Below, one piece after another: positions 1 through 13,500 of a stretch of 64,000 bases of DNA (its first letter is position 1; every line of letters starts with the position of its first letter). The stretch is from Monomorium pharaonis. Lineage: Eukaryota > Arthropoda > Insecta > Hymenoptera > Formicidae. Location of the stretch: positions 5,343,710-5,407,709 of the forward strand of contig NC_050473.1 in NCBI RefSeq assembly GCF_013373865.1. The letters run 5' to 3'. Position numbers and translations under genes: made by a program. Below the pieces are notes generated by a model. The model was not told the origin of the DNA and searched no databases. It was given only the letters and a program-made list of their open reading frames with translations.

Positions 1-521
1 GGAGGGAAATTTAAAAAATTCTTATTTTATGTAAAAACATTTAATGGTCATACACAAAACACAATTAAAGGGAACGGGGTGGCGATAAGAAACCGAAGGA
101 GCGTGAGAGAGTAGGCGTAAAGGAAAATTGGGCCGGATTTCGGCTAAGACTTTCTAATTTATCTAATGACTTAATTTCTAATTTAATAGAAATAAGATAT
201 TGTACAAAAATAATGTATAAAGTGTTTGTAAAATTATTATGTCACAAAATTATTTATCCATAAAAAATTAAACTAAAGAGCAGAGAACATTGAGAAACAA
301 AGAAACTTTTACATCTTGTAGAAAAGATCAGCTAATTATTAATTTATCTCTTATATTTTTGATTAAATTACTATGTAATTTTCTTAAAAATTATGCGTCA
401 GCATCTTGCTATCGTCCATGTGTAGCAGAAAAATCAGTACACACTTTTAGTAAATGTAAAAATATATATATTCCATAGACATACAAATACAAAATATTTT
501 ATAAACTTTTCCACAGAAAAA
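1..521. other. 3' flank of SUCLA2, no gene seen
   Basis: AT-rich sequence downstream of the SUCLA2 stop codon, which lies on the minus strand. It probably holds the 3' UTR and polyadenylation region. A 62-codon open frame on the plus strand at 290-478 has no recognisable domain and biased composition, so I do not call it. Confidence 0.5.
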
Positions 522-3500
522 TTAATTTTTTACTTTATCATAATTCTTCTTCGGTGATTTAGCACTAAAAGTGATATCTAAATTCGAAGAGTTCGCAATA
601 TTCATCATCAACGCTAACTTAACAGATGTTTTAGCCGCTTGAGCAAAGTCATCTACGCTTATTACTTTCAATTTTGCATTCAGTATCAACTGTTTAGCTT
701 TATCCACATTGGTACCCTGCGTAAAAAAAGATAATTTAATAAAAGAGAAAGCAGAAGTTAAGTACAGCTATATGACCAAAATTTTCTCTTAGAAATTTAT
801 TTCATAGAAAATCGGTAATAGTTGTAAGACAATATGGATTTGAAAAAATGTTACTACAAAGTTGTCAGATAAGATTAGATAATCTTTTAATGCAACTTTG
901 AAATAAATTTATTTTATATTGTACATTTTAATGTTCCTTAATTAATCATAAAGAGAAAAGTCACTTAAAGTTTGAACACTAAAAATTTGGAAAGGCACTA
1001 AAATACAATAAAATGAACTATGACATATAACAATCTATTTGTATTACCCGGATCTAACTCCGGAAATACAATTCAAAAGATGATTAAACATTCAATTTTA
1101 ATTTAAAACGATATATTCTAAAATTTTTTATAAAAATTTATAAATCATAAAAAAATGTATATGGATGTACCATATTTATTGCTAATCAATTTTGCATTGT
1201 CAAAAAAAAATAATCAAAAAGATAATTTTGTCAGAAAAAGATAGAATTTAAATTTAAAAATAAAATTTCTCAAACATTTTCTAGAGAAGACCATATAATT
1301 TTCCAAGATAAAAGCAGTAAATTCTCTGAAAATTCCACCGATTTTTTGGGATATTTCGGAATAGTAGACATCTTGTACTATAATTTTATTAATTTATTGA
1401 TTTTTATAAAATTCAGCAAGATTTTACTATAATTTACTATAATTTTTTTAAAATTGAATGAAATTATAGTCATCTTATGACTATATAATAATAGTCATCT
1501 TATGACTATCATGATTTCAAGGATAAATCAGAAAATTTCAGAGTCAACTTTTATATTACATTTGTGCAATTAAAAAAAATTATATGTGAACGTTTGCCTG
1601 ATACAAAAGCAATGAAAGATTAAAAAAATCACCTGTAACCGCACGATTATGGGCAACTTTAAATTTAATTGTTTAGTAGCGTCTATGATCCCTTGGGCGA
1701 TTATATCGCATCTCATTATGCCGCCGAAGATATTCACAAAGATTGCTTCCACCTGAAAAAATTATTGATACATAAAACCTCGCGTGGTTTCATTTCTGCT
1801 GATATTTTACACCGACAATTACATTCGGATCCGAAGATAATATCTTGAAGCCCTCTGTCACCGTCTCAACAGTGGCGGTGCCACCGACGTCTAGGAAATT
1901 CGCTGGTGCGCCACCATACAACTTGATGATATCCATGGTGGCCATCGCCAGGCCAGCCCCATTTACCATGCAGCCAATGTTTCCGTCAAGGGCTATGTAA
2001 TTTAGATCGTATTTCTCCGCCTCGACCTCCTTCGGGTCCATCTGAGTCGTATCTTTCAACGCAAACAGCTCCTTCTGCCGGAATTCGGCGCTGTCGTCAA
2101 ACTTGCATTTGCAGTCCAGAGCATAATCTGCGATAACAAGAGTATAATTGTATAAATCAAACAACACAAAACATTTAAAAAAGCATTGTTATGTCCTGGT
2201 AATTTTTAATGTCAGTGTGAACGTTTTCCAACATTGATACAATATTATTGTGTGTATATGTGTACATATGTGTAAACAAATTATCTTTAAAAATTAAAAT
2301 TTTATATATCTACACAAATATGCAGTATATTTTAGAAAAGCGGAAAAACTAATTTCAAATAATGAGAACCACAATATTATTTTTTAGTTTAGATTTTTCT
2401 GCAACAATTTAAAAATTACTTTTACTTGTTTATTTTATTCAATTTTTAAATAAGGTATATAATATATACGAAATATACTGTATATTGAATTATAATATCT
2501 GCGAGACATTCAAGAGAAATTAATTCATCATGAATTTCTACAATGTCTCTTTAATCTAATATTAAAGCATTAATTGATTCAATACATAATATCTGCGAGA
2601 CATTCAAGAGAAATTAATTCATTATGAATTTCTACAATGTCTCTTTAATCTAATGTTAAAGCATTAATTCAATACATAAATTCAAAAAACAAAAGTTAAA
2701 ATTTAAAAAATATAGAAACACCATGTAATTTAATATTTTTTAAATGTTGATTCAACATTTGTGCTGTATTAATGCCTTATTCAGTTATATTATCAAAATG
2801 ACTACGCTTTTGTTTCTCGTATCTTATCTCACTGCATACATTCGCCACAGATGTCTTCTGCGAATGGATTGATCTCGAGCAGCAACGCATCCTTTTCAAC
2901 GAACAAATCATAGAGATTGGAGGCAACAAGTGACGCGATCTCCTTGCTGTGCCCTGTGAGTCCCAGCTTATCAGCGAGACTGTTCGCTTGCGCGGGCGTT
3001 AAACCCTTGTTCACGTCGATCGGTACGTACATTACGGCTTCGGGATTCGCGGCGGCTACGTCTTCAATGTTCACTCCACCTTGCTTGGAAACAATCATTA
3101 CGGGCCCCTAATGAAATATAAACAAGCGGGCATGCAATAATGAGTTATATCAAAATTATTCTTGATGAAAGAACCAGAAGCAGGATTAAAGAAATTCCTT
3201 TTCTTTTAAATAAAGTATATATGCTAATAATAAAAATCGATCTTTTCAAGAAAAAACTAGCAAAATCTTTTCTATTAAAAATAATAAAATAAATAAAAGA
3301 CAATGAGAGAATGTTATGAGATTGTTTTTCAATTTAAGCTCTTTATTTAAAATAAAGTTCATAAAAATTTATAAAAAGTAAATGAATTACTTTTTGTTAC
3401 AAGATATTAAATAATAAACGCGCAAACCAGATCTATACTGGTAAAAAATTTAAATTGTTACTATTGTGTCTTTTCTCATTAAATTAAATATACATATATA

Positions 3501-5682
3501 TAATTTAATAATATTTATATCTAAACATAAATATAAAATTACGTTCATATGATTTATTTATTACATAGCCATATCGCAATTTTTGTTTTAAAAATATATT
3601 TCACATATTAATTTAAATTAAAAATTAAAAGATTTTATTTATATTGATTTAGTTTTTTTCTAAATTATAGCAATTAATATAATTTACTAATTAAAGAAAA
3701 ATTTTTTGCATACATAATGTAATTATATTTTAATATGTTTTAATATTGTATGTTAATTACAACATGTTTTATTTATTATAATTGTTACAATTTATACGTT
3801 TATAATTTTTGCTAGTTTATTCCATCGGATAAAGTCCGAGCTAGTAAAAACCAGGATTTATTATTTTTTACAAAAGATTTTTCTGACTAACCCTGGACTC
3901 ACTCGGAATAACTTGTTGTACTTACATCGAAAGTACGTTCCAACATCACTGCCATGTAATACTCCTTACGTGGAAACATACGCGCCGCTATCATTACCGA
4001 ATTGCATATTTTTCCAGCCGCGCCTGTTTGTTTGGTAACGAGTACCTTGCCGATCATACTATTCGCCAGTTCCTTTACCTGTTCGGCACTGCAAAAAAGA
4101 TTATTACTATAATTCATTACTATTGATTGATTGATTCCATTTTTCTCATAATATAATATAGAATTAAAGCAAAATTATCTTTTTGTGTATAGTTATATAA
4201 ATATATTTTAGTATTATATATTAAATACTAAAATTAAAATATAAATTTGATTATAATATTATATACAAATATATTTGTCTTTGCATAAATATATATATTT
4301 TAGTATTACTTCTCAGATATATATTTTATTTATAATTTTTGCCAGTTTATTAATTCTGTTGGAAAAAATTCAGGAATTGTAAAAACCGAAATTTACCAAG
4401 AGAGATTATTGTCTTTTTATTGCAAATTCGTAATTGACTTCGTCACGTACTCACGTGTCGCACATCACGACGCCGCTAACATTGCTACCCTTAAACTGTC
4501 CCTTCGCTCTACCACCAGCCAGAACTTGCGCCTTCAACACAATGTCTTTTGTCTGCAATTTCCTGGCCACACTGGTAGCCTCGTCGACCGTCCTCGCTAC
4601 CCAAAATGGTGGCGTAGGAATGCCAGCTTCCTTCAACAAATTGTACGCAATGTGCTCGTGCACCTCCAAATTTCGCACAAATTGATGTTTGACAGCCGAA
4701 CAACTATGCGCCAACAGCGGCTGTGGAAAACAGTATCTTGTATAAAAAATGCGTTTGTACACAATCTCGCGATTTACGTACGACTAATTTATGTCCATTT
4801 CTACTAATTATATTTTAGTATTATGTGTTAAATATTTTTATAATTTTTGTTAGTTTATTTTATTAGATAATTTCTGAGACATTAAAACTACACTGACAAA
4901 ATTTATATTTAATGAAATTTAACAGGGTTTTTCCCATCTACTGAAAAATTCACTTTAATTTCAATTTAATTCTTTTTATTTTCTCTAATTCTTAAAATTA
5001 GAAAAAATAAGGAGTGATTCAAATAGTATACAATATTTCCAAAAAATTAACAAAATATTTATAAGTATTTAAATATTTTTTAAGTATTTATCATAAATAT
5101 TGTATAAGATATTTAGTTTTTATTTATATTATAACATATTAAATAAAGATTTTATGCTTTTTTCTTTATGTGTACAAAATATAATACTTATATACTCAAA
5201 CACTGTATTTAAAACAAATAAATAGTAGTAAATATTTGTGAATATTTATCATAAATATCATGTGTAAGGAAATTAAATTGAGATTAACTATACTGGTAGA
5301 TAAATTTTTTCACTCAAATGCTCATTCAAATTTAGTAATTTTTGTTATTAAAGTTTTGTTATTAAAATTTTCATAATTTAAAACATTTAATAAGATGTTT
5401 TGATATTATTGCTTACATTAAAATGTAAATTCAATTATTCTAATACCTTACAACTCTTACGAGGTAAAAAAAGTGTAAAAAATTCTTATATATAGATAAA
5501 TTTTTATCCAACATAATATTAATGTAAAAAAAATAGAAGTACTCCAAGGTTAAAGTTAATTTACATTGATTAATACAGCAATCCTATATTCAATAATAAA
5601 GTTAACTTTTAAGATTAGTCTTTACCTGTTTGTTCATTCTTCGCGCGCATGTTCCTGCTAAAGATGATATCACGAATGACAT
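522..5682 (-). CDS. SUCLA2: Succinyl-CoA ligase [ADP-forming] subunit beta, mitochondrial (7 exons)
   Basis: Beta subunit of succinyl-CoA synthetase in the mitochondrial TCA cycle; with the alpha subunit it converts succinyl-CoA + ADP + Pi to succinate + CoA + ATP. Coding exons in transcript order: 5626-5682, 4455-4720, 3926-4088, 2840-3107, 1823-2127, 1633-1752, 522-716. They join in frame to 457 aa, the usual family length. Exon 1 gives a short basic, Ser-rich start (MSFVISSLAGTCARRMNKQ) that fits a mitochondrial presequence. Exon 2 starts the ATP-grasp domain (LEVHEHIAYNLLKEAG, KAQVLAGGR). Exon 5 has LDGNIGCMVNGAGLAMAT and exon 6 NIFGGIMRCDIIAQG; both read like the ADP-forming isoform rather than the GDP-forming one. 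Two usually constant glycines are changed: AGGRGKG reads AGGRAKG and VGGGA reads VGGTA. The gene may therefore be a diverged paralogue. The start is the only ATG that joins exon 2 in frame behind a GT donor; an upstream untranslated exon near 5834-6054 is possible. Confidence 0.93.
2492..2675. repeat. Tandem duplication, 94-bp period, hairpin-forming unit
   Basis: Two near-identical copies (2492-2585 and 2586-2675) sit in SUCLA2 intron 4. Each contains a self-complementary core: GAGACATT and GAAATTAATTCAT are answered downstream by ATGAATTTC and AATGTCTC. The unit therefore looks like a small palindromic element that was duplicated. Confidence 0.8.
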
Positions 5683-7599
5683 GATGACAGCTAGCTTCAA
5701 ATTTGAATTACTGTTTGGTACCTACTACATCATCGTCAATATCTGCGATTCCTGTAAAGTTACAGATTAATTTGGACATTTCATTTATAATTCCAACGAT
5801 GGATTTTCCTAAATATGAAGTCCGATTCACTTACTAGACGTTCACGAGGACATTCCATGGGCATTACGATTGACACTGAGACTTAAGTAGCGACGAATGC
5901 ATATTATGCTCGCTTCTTTTTTTATTGTAATTGATGATAAGTGCCACCGCGATTCATTCTCGGGCGATACTTCAATCGACACTATGATATATGTACCCAC
6001 GTTAAAAATATTCTTCACGTTTTTCAAATAGATTTCTGCATCATTACTCAGCATCCGTTATCGCTTTCTTGACGAATTGGCTTTCAAGCTTATGATTATA
6101 AACGATACACGATTAAAAACATGCGCATATCCATCAAAATGAAAAACATAATGGATAAAAGTCAGCGATGTAAAATTCACACGCCAGTAATACATATGAA
6201 AATACAAACGTGATGATAAAAATCATCATAAAGATTGGATCAAACTGCGTTTTAGAGAAACTCGTGATCTTTGTTCGTTAAAGTAATTTCCAATCATATG
6301 AAACATAATGTATTCAGTATCATATTAAAATTATATTTCGATTGTAATTTAATATTTATTGCAAATATATAACTATTAATAAATTGTTAATAATTATTTT
6401 ATAACATATATTAATATGTTTTATAATATATATTAATGTTTTATAATTTTTATACAATTTTATATCTATATTATAATTACAATGTATCTATATCTATGTT
6501 AAACAGATAATTAAAACAAAGGATAAGTCAGAAATTAGTGATCTTTCATCTGTACATGTATTTTTACCATAATGTTGTACAATCTTGCAAATTAGAGTCT
6601 GAATCAAAATTTTTGCTAAGCAAAATGTGAAAAGATGCGTTCTATGCACACAGACATATATTTATATGTATGCATGTGTGTGTGTGTGTGTGAATTACAA
6701 GTTATATGTATCCATATGCAACACTTCGCACGATCTCGCACTTGCATTACAAACTTTAAAAATGAATAAGTAGAAATTTCTATATTTTTCAAAGCAAAAA
6801 GAAAATACATTTGTAAAGTACGCACTTATTTTATAGGTAAATAATATTTCACACTTTAAATATTAAAGTTCTAATAAGTTGTTCTTGAAATTGCTATACG
6901 TATTTAAATAACATCTTTTTCTATTTTATGTCATAAAAAAAGATAGAAAATTTTATAAGTTATTACGCGTAGATGAAAAATGAGATTCCTTATTTTATTC
7001 ATGACAGATAAGAATTGCTTTTTTAACCTTCAACATACTCACTGGGCGACACCTCACCGAAATTTCATTTAATTTTATTTTCTACAAGTAGGCGTAGTTT
7101 TAGATTGTTCAAGTATACATAAATTTTTCTATACCTCCAGATACAATGCTTTAAACGCAAAAGCCGTTTTAAATGGCTGAGGTATCGCCTACCCCGTGTT
7201 ATGTAATTTTTTAAATGTGTGTATGTGAGGGTTAAATTTATTATAATCCAGGATGAAAGTATGTAACACTGTCTATCGTGATATTCTCTAAAAAAGTTTG
7301 TGCACACATTGACAATGCAAATGTGAAAAAGCGATACTACAAGTAGACTTAGTTGCAAATTTTTGTAACCAAAGAAAACAGAAAAAAAGGTATGCGTGAA
7401 AATGTGTGTTGATTAACGCATCGTGATGTGGTTCTACGTTAATAATGCGTACTTAATAAAAAGGAAAAATAACATTATTTTGTCTATTCTATTAAAACAA
7501 AAGTCCTTCACTTCTTATTTCTAACATTATGGATAAATTACCAACAAAGAATTGTTGGTAACGCGTTTCAATATAAAGTCTAATTTGAGACGATACTAT
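5683..7599. other. Intergenic region between SUCLA2 and the UIF-like gene
   Basis: Holds the SUCLA2 promoter side and the 3' end of the UIF-like gene, both genes on the minus strand. A 70-codon minus-strand frame at 5842-6054 ends in a stop eight bases before a donor-like CTA|GTAAGT, so it is better read as an untranslated SUCLA2 leader exon than as a protein. A short (GT)n run lies at 6675-6691. Nothing else is recognisable. Confidence 0.45.
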
Positions 7600-10500
7600 T
7601 TAAAAACTAAATCGATCGTTGAGAGTTCGTCCTGTAACACCAAGATTCCCCGACAGACTGTACATGACTTCACTGAAGCTTCGATCGTCAACGTCTCCGC
7701 TAGAGTCGGACGCAGTCGTGTTGTGCGTCCGCGAACGCGATCGTGATCTCGATCTCGATCGCTGTCGGCCGAATAATGATCCTCTACCAACCTGGAATTT
7801 CAGTAAATATCAGTCGTTTTGAGGAGATAATTAAATACTACAGCTTTTTAATGCAGTCATCTGATAAATTTTGACTTTGTATAAAATGTACTATAAAGTA
7901 AAAAATTTCCCCTAAGCATATGTTGAGACTTGGTATCCAAGAGGACATTTTCAATCGTTTGAATCCGAAATCTAAATTTACACAAAGTTTCAAAACAAAA
8001 TTTAAGCGGATGTGTAGCGAACAAATATCGTAAAGTCGTTACATTTATTCTCATAACATTACATTACACTTCAAATTTGGTAATGTGCTGTTAAATAAAA
8101 ATATAATTATTCACTGTTATAACTGTTTTATATATATACATTTCAAATATTTTATATAGTATTCATTTTTTTATAGGGAAAGTACACATATTAACAACGT
8201 TCCAATTTCGAACATTTTGCAGAAAAGATTAGTGTAAAAAATCTTTAAAAATAAAGCAAAGAAAAAGAAGATAAGATCACTGCACCAGTCATTGAACAAT
8301 TATTAATAAAATGTTTAAAAAAAACATTAAAATTTTAAAATAATAAATTGCAAATTAACTTATATTTTTTAAATCTAATGTTAAAGATCTTCATAGAAAT
8401 GTCATTAAAATCACATTATTTTTTACTATAATTACTAAAAATTATATACAATTATATTAATTTAAACAAATTTAATAAATTTATTATATAATTGATATAA
8501 TAAATTGATATTGATATATGATAATAATTGATATACATGTAATTGAGTTTTATATATAACATTTAATTAAATTTTTAATAATTAAACTTATTAAAATTAT
8601 TCATATTTTATAAAATTATATTTTATTATATAACTATATATCATTTTTTATTAAAAATGTAACGATGTTTTTATTTGCTCATTAACTAATTCAATTTTTC
8701 ATTTGTTCATTGATTAGTGCAAATAATCTGACGTTTTAAAGTAAAATCGAAAATTTATACCATATTTAAAGCTTGTGTGCTTTGCCTATATGGTGATCGT
8801 CCTCTGGATATTTGTCGTGGACTAATGGTCGCAGGTTGCCGGCTCTGCGCGAGAGTAAGCGGTCGCTGACGAGTGGCAGAAGGTACATATTCAGTTCCCA
8901 GTGTGCACATGAAATTGACGTTCGGAGTAGGAACCAATCGGGCGGAGCTACAATATATCACATTTTAAACATTCCATCTCTCATGGAGAAAAAACAAAAT
9001 TCCCGTTATTCTCTCTGGCATTAAAGAAAGTTAGCAATCTGTATATAGACGATAAAGAAATATTTCTTTATAATAAAAAAATACGAGAGAATAGCTTAAC
9101 GAATTAACTTAACGCAATAAATGTAACAAATTATCATCTACTTCATTCGTAGCAATTTCTGTTCATATTGCGCTCGTCTCTGTGCATGGGCAATCTGATC
9201 GGATCGTAGTCCACCGGTTGTAAAGCGACGCTGCGATGTTAATATCTGTTGCCTTCCTAAAACTCTCGGCTGCATCGAGAGCAGATTGGTCTTCTGAGTG
9301 GCCTGTGCCATCTGCGACAAGTTACATGTGCATCAGTATTTGATAAATTACATCCACATGTCTATGATAATTTTGTGTGTTAAATTTAATTAATTTAGTA
9401 GATATACATAATTACTGGCAATTACATGTAATTATCAATTATTTTTATTTTGATCAATTTAATAATTTATTAAATGTAATATAAAGTAAAAATCAGAAAA
9501 TTTATCAAAATCTATCAAATTTAGCAAATGTGTATAATTTTTAGTTTTATGCATATTATCGCCGAATAAATCAAAGTTCATAATTACTAGATATTATATG
9601 TAATTACTAATAATTTTAAGAAATTTAATAAATTCAATATATAAAAATCATAAAAAATGTATTGAAGTCTTAAAAAATCATCTGTAAAATTCCATACAAT
9701 ATTTTCATTTAATTATGGATAATTGCCAAATTAATCAAATTTTTTATGTAAAAAGTATTTGACTCACTCTGAATTGGTTCTGTAGGTTCAGTCTCTGATT
9801 CTGCCTCTGCAACAGCAGCTGCTTCGCTCGTTTCACACGATTCCGATAGGCAATCTGCGCGGGGCTCTGGTATCCCAGGCGATTGTGCACAGAGTTCGGA
9901 TCACGCAGATTGGGCAGGCTGCTCGTGCGCTTCAGGGGGCTGCTCTTGTTATTCGTGAAGTAGCCGCTCTGATTGAACAACAGGTTCGTGCGGCTACGGC
10001 TGCGAGTCAGGCCAAATCTGTTGCCTCCTCTGTTGCGGCGCACATTGAAAGAGCCACCTCTTGCATTGCTCGCCTTCTGATTCAGGCTCAGATTGCTACG
10101 TGATCTCGTGAGATTGCTGTTTTTCCTAAAGCGATTCCGAGCGAAGCCACCGCGAACGTTGCCCATGTTATTTGCGGAGTTACGCTGCCAAGTCTGCTGC
10201 TGCTTCTTCACAATGGCACCAACGTTGCGCTTGATTCTCGTACTTCTTCCTCTAAATCCACCACGGCCTCCGCGCACAGCACCACGATTGCGTTTCGCAC
10301 CGCCGCCGCCGCCGCCGCCGGTCTTTCCATTCTTGATCGCTGCGTTCTTTTTCTTTTTCTCCATCTTTATGATCTCATCTTAAAAGGAAGAAAAGATGCG
10401 TCAATGAGCGGGTACGGACACGGCAGAGCGTGTACGACGACGGTGACAGGGATTTTAAATCTCTGCGAAAATTTCTTTTAAAGTCGAGACACTCGGGGCT

Positions 10501-13500
10501 AGATCTTGGCATAGGCATTGATTCCAGCACGCGAGTGCGATCTCTCGAGTAAATATTTATCGTTTAGAACATAGATGGTATACATATATATCCCACTGGA
10601 GAAGTTGCTGAGAAATATATCATTCGTATTTGTAATCCCGATGATCTTTGCGTGCAAAGACAATCCTGTAAGCGCTACGTGATACGCAATCTTTGCGGAT
10701 ATACATCCTTCTATTGCGGCATACACTTTTCGGACTGTTATAATAAAACTAAACGTCGAAAAATGTTGACCATTAAATTAATAGATTAAATGTTTCTGAA
10801 ATTATTACGATTCTTGTGACTTATATGAAATCATAATACAAGAATTAAAAGTTAAAAATGCTGAAAAACGCTACTCTCAGGGTTGAATATAGTAACTAGT
10901 TAAAAAGCTAAAAATTAAATATTAAAGTTAAAAAGTCAATAACATTTTAATTAATTTTAAATAACTTTATTTTTAACTTTAAATAGTTATTTTTAAAAAC
11001 TTTAACTTGCCAATTTTTTATCCTTATGTTAAAAATTAACTTATATAATAAAATTATTAAAAAAAATTTTTATATAAGAAATAATATTTATTTTGTATGC
11101 ACTTAATTAACAAATAAAATTATTTAATAATCCATATTGTTATTTAAATTTAATCTAATTTTTAAAAATTATGACATTCTAATTTAATGTAAATGCTTTT
11201 CAAAATTAACTTTTAATGTAATTTAATTTTAATACTTTATCGTAAATAATTTATTTTCTAAACTTATTTAAAGCCTTTTTGTAAATAATTAAAAAATTCA
11301 TTTGCTGAAGTTTGTTAAAAAATCATTTGTTAAAAAGTTAAAAATTATATAATAAAGTCAAAAAGTTAATAACTCTCTTAACTAAAAATATTAAATTTTA
11401 AAAATCTAAGTTATAAATGGCTCTAATAGTTAACAATCTATATAAAAAAGAAGCTAAAGAGCATTATAAGTTCACATATATTAAATTTGATTTATTTATC
11501 AAATATAATATTTACGTGGAAAACTTGTAATGCTTATTATTAGATTGTTAAATTTTAACTTTGTTAATTTTAAATAAATTAATTTCAACAATTTATTTTT
11601 AAAATACTACGTAACAAATTTTTTTCCAAGTTAAAAATTTATCTATGCAAAAGAAAAATATTGTTGAAAAATAAATCTAATATATAAGAAACAAAATTTT
11701 TTTGTTACTTTATGTAAATCTAATTTATATTCAGAGAAATATTTTGATTATATCAATATAAAATATAAAATATACAAATGTACATGATTGATATCATTGA
11801 GTGAGCTTTGATAAAACTAAACAAAATTTATTTTTTATAATAAAAATTGAAATTTGATAACTAGAACGTTTGATAGAATTTACTGAAACAGATATAATTT
11901 CTATAAGATTTTTGATTTTATTTCTGAACAAACTTTTGATTGAATTTACAAGATTTTCAGTTAATGCAAGATTGTTGGTTATTTTATTATCCATATTTGT
12001 TATAGTTGTTTTTTTTTATTAAAAATAATCTAATTTTTAAAAATTATGATATTCTAATTTAATATAAATATTTCTCAAAATTAGCTTTTAATTTAATTTA
12101 ATCTTGACAAAACTCTTTTAACGTAACAAAATTAATTTTATAAGCCACTAACTTTAATTTAGTTTAAACAAATATTAACTTATCCAACCCTGACTAATTT
12201 ACAATTTTATCGCAAAAAATTATGTAATGTGTAAATTTTTTAAAATTATACTGAAATCCAATAAATTAATAAGAAACAAAATGTTATGATTACAAATAAA
12301 ATCGAACAATGTTTGATCTTTGTAATCTGTTTTTCGAATATACTTAATATTCAATGCAATTTATTATATTGCATATTGTATTAATTTTCATTAATGCCCA
12401 TTCGCCGCTTTATAGATTACTTGAAAATTTGTGTGATTAAAGAAAGAACGTTGGCCGTTTCCGTTTTTACTACGAAGTTGCTTCTCAAGAATTTTTACAT
12501 TAAGTTTCTTGCAAATTGCGTTTTTACTCTGTCCTCTTCCATTGCCTTTACGAGACTTTCTTATGAGCCGTTAGTGATTCTTCTTGCGACGAGGCCTTCC
12601 GTTTCGATCGTTACCTCTCAACATTACATTTTCAGAAGGTTTTTTGAAGGAGTCCGTATAAATAACTGCCGTTGATCAATACAGACGAGTGACACGTAAA
12701 TATGCATATATATATATATTCCTAGGATTGCTTGCGAGCATCGAGATTGATGCAATTTTATCGCAACATTATTCAAATCAGTTTGCCTATCAGAGTACCT
12801 GCATTTTTTCCAGAGATTGCGAGTAAAAATTATATTAAAATGCATTGTCGATAAACAGTAAATCGCTTCAGAGTAGCGTTCTGCGGATCAAGATAAAATT
12901 TATTTCATGATTTTGATTTTCTCCAGCCAAAGACACTCTGCTCGCCAGAGCAATAGAAGCGAGACAAAGGCATGAACTTGAAATCGTCATTTCGCCGAAT
13001 GGTTATCCTATCATGAAACGATAATGTTACGTCATCACGTTGATATCGCGGAGTCCGGTTTCTCTTGTACACTTGGCATCCGCTCAGTAAGTCGACCACG
13101 ACGCAACGGATAAAAATGGACAGGATTGTGCAACCTTCGCACTGCGCATCTGTAAAGAAGTGCCATGCGTGTGTATATGTGTGTGTGTGTGTAAATCGAC
13201 AGTGTGATTTCTCTTTTCCCGTGATGGATGAGTCACGATCGCGACTTGGCATGGTTTTTCAAAATGCTGCCGCTCTTTGGTTCATATGTCCGGTCTAGCG
13301 CCTTTTTTTCCTCTACATTTGCAATTCTGCGTTATTGCAAATGCTCCAACAATATCTCTCGAGACGACTTCCAACGGGAATTTTAATTGTTAAAATTAGC
13401 GATGAATATAACGATGAATCGTAGACTGTATGTCGTTGACGTTAATCCACCGTTGCAAATTGATTACACCGCGATTTTTTTTAGATATTATTATTTAGAT

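Noticed and set aside
5842..6054. 70-aa protein upstream of SUCLA2
   Set aside because: The frame stops eight bases before a splice donor and has no homology I recognise; more likely a leader exon or chance.
7596..7790. Minus-strand 64-codon frame (DRDRDHDRVRGRTT...)
   Set aside because: It is the wrong-frame shadow of the last UIF-like exon; the frame with (RS)n and TLNDRF joins the upstream exon and carries the family end motif.
8755..8760. Stop codon of the UIF-like gene at 8755
   Set aside because: The preceding GTATAA works as a phase-0 donor, and the next exon supplies the conserved C-terminus. Kept only as an alternative end.
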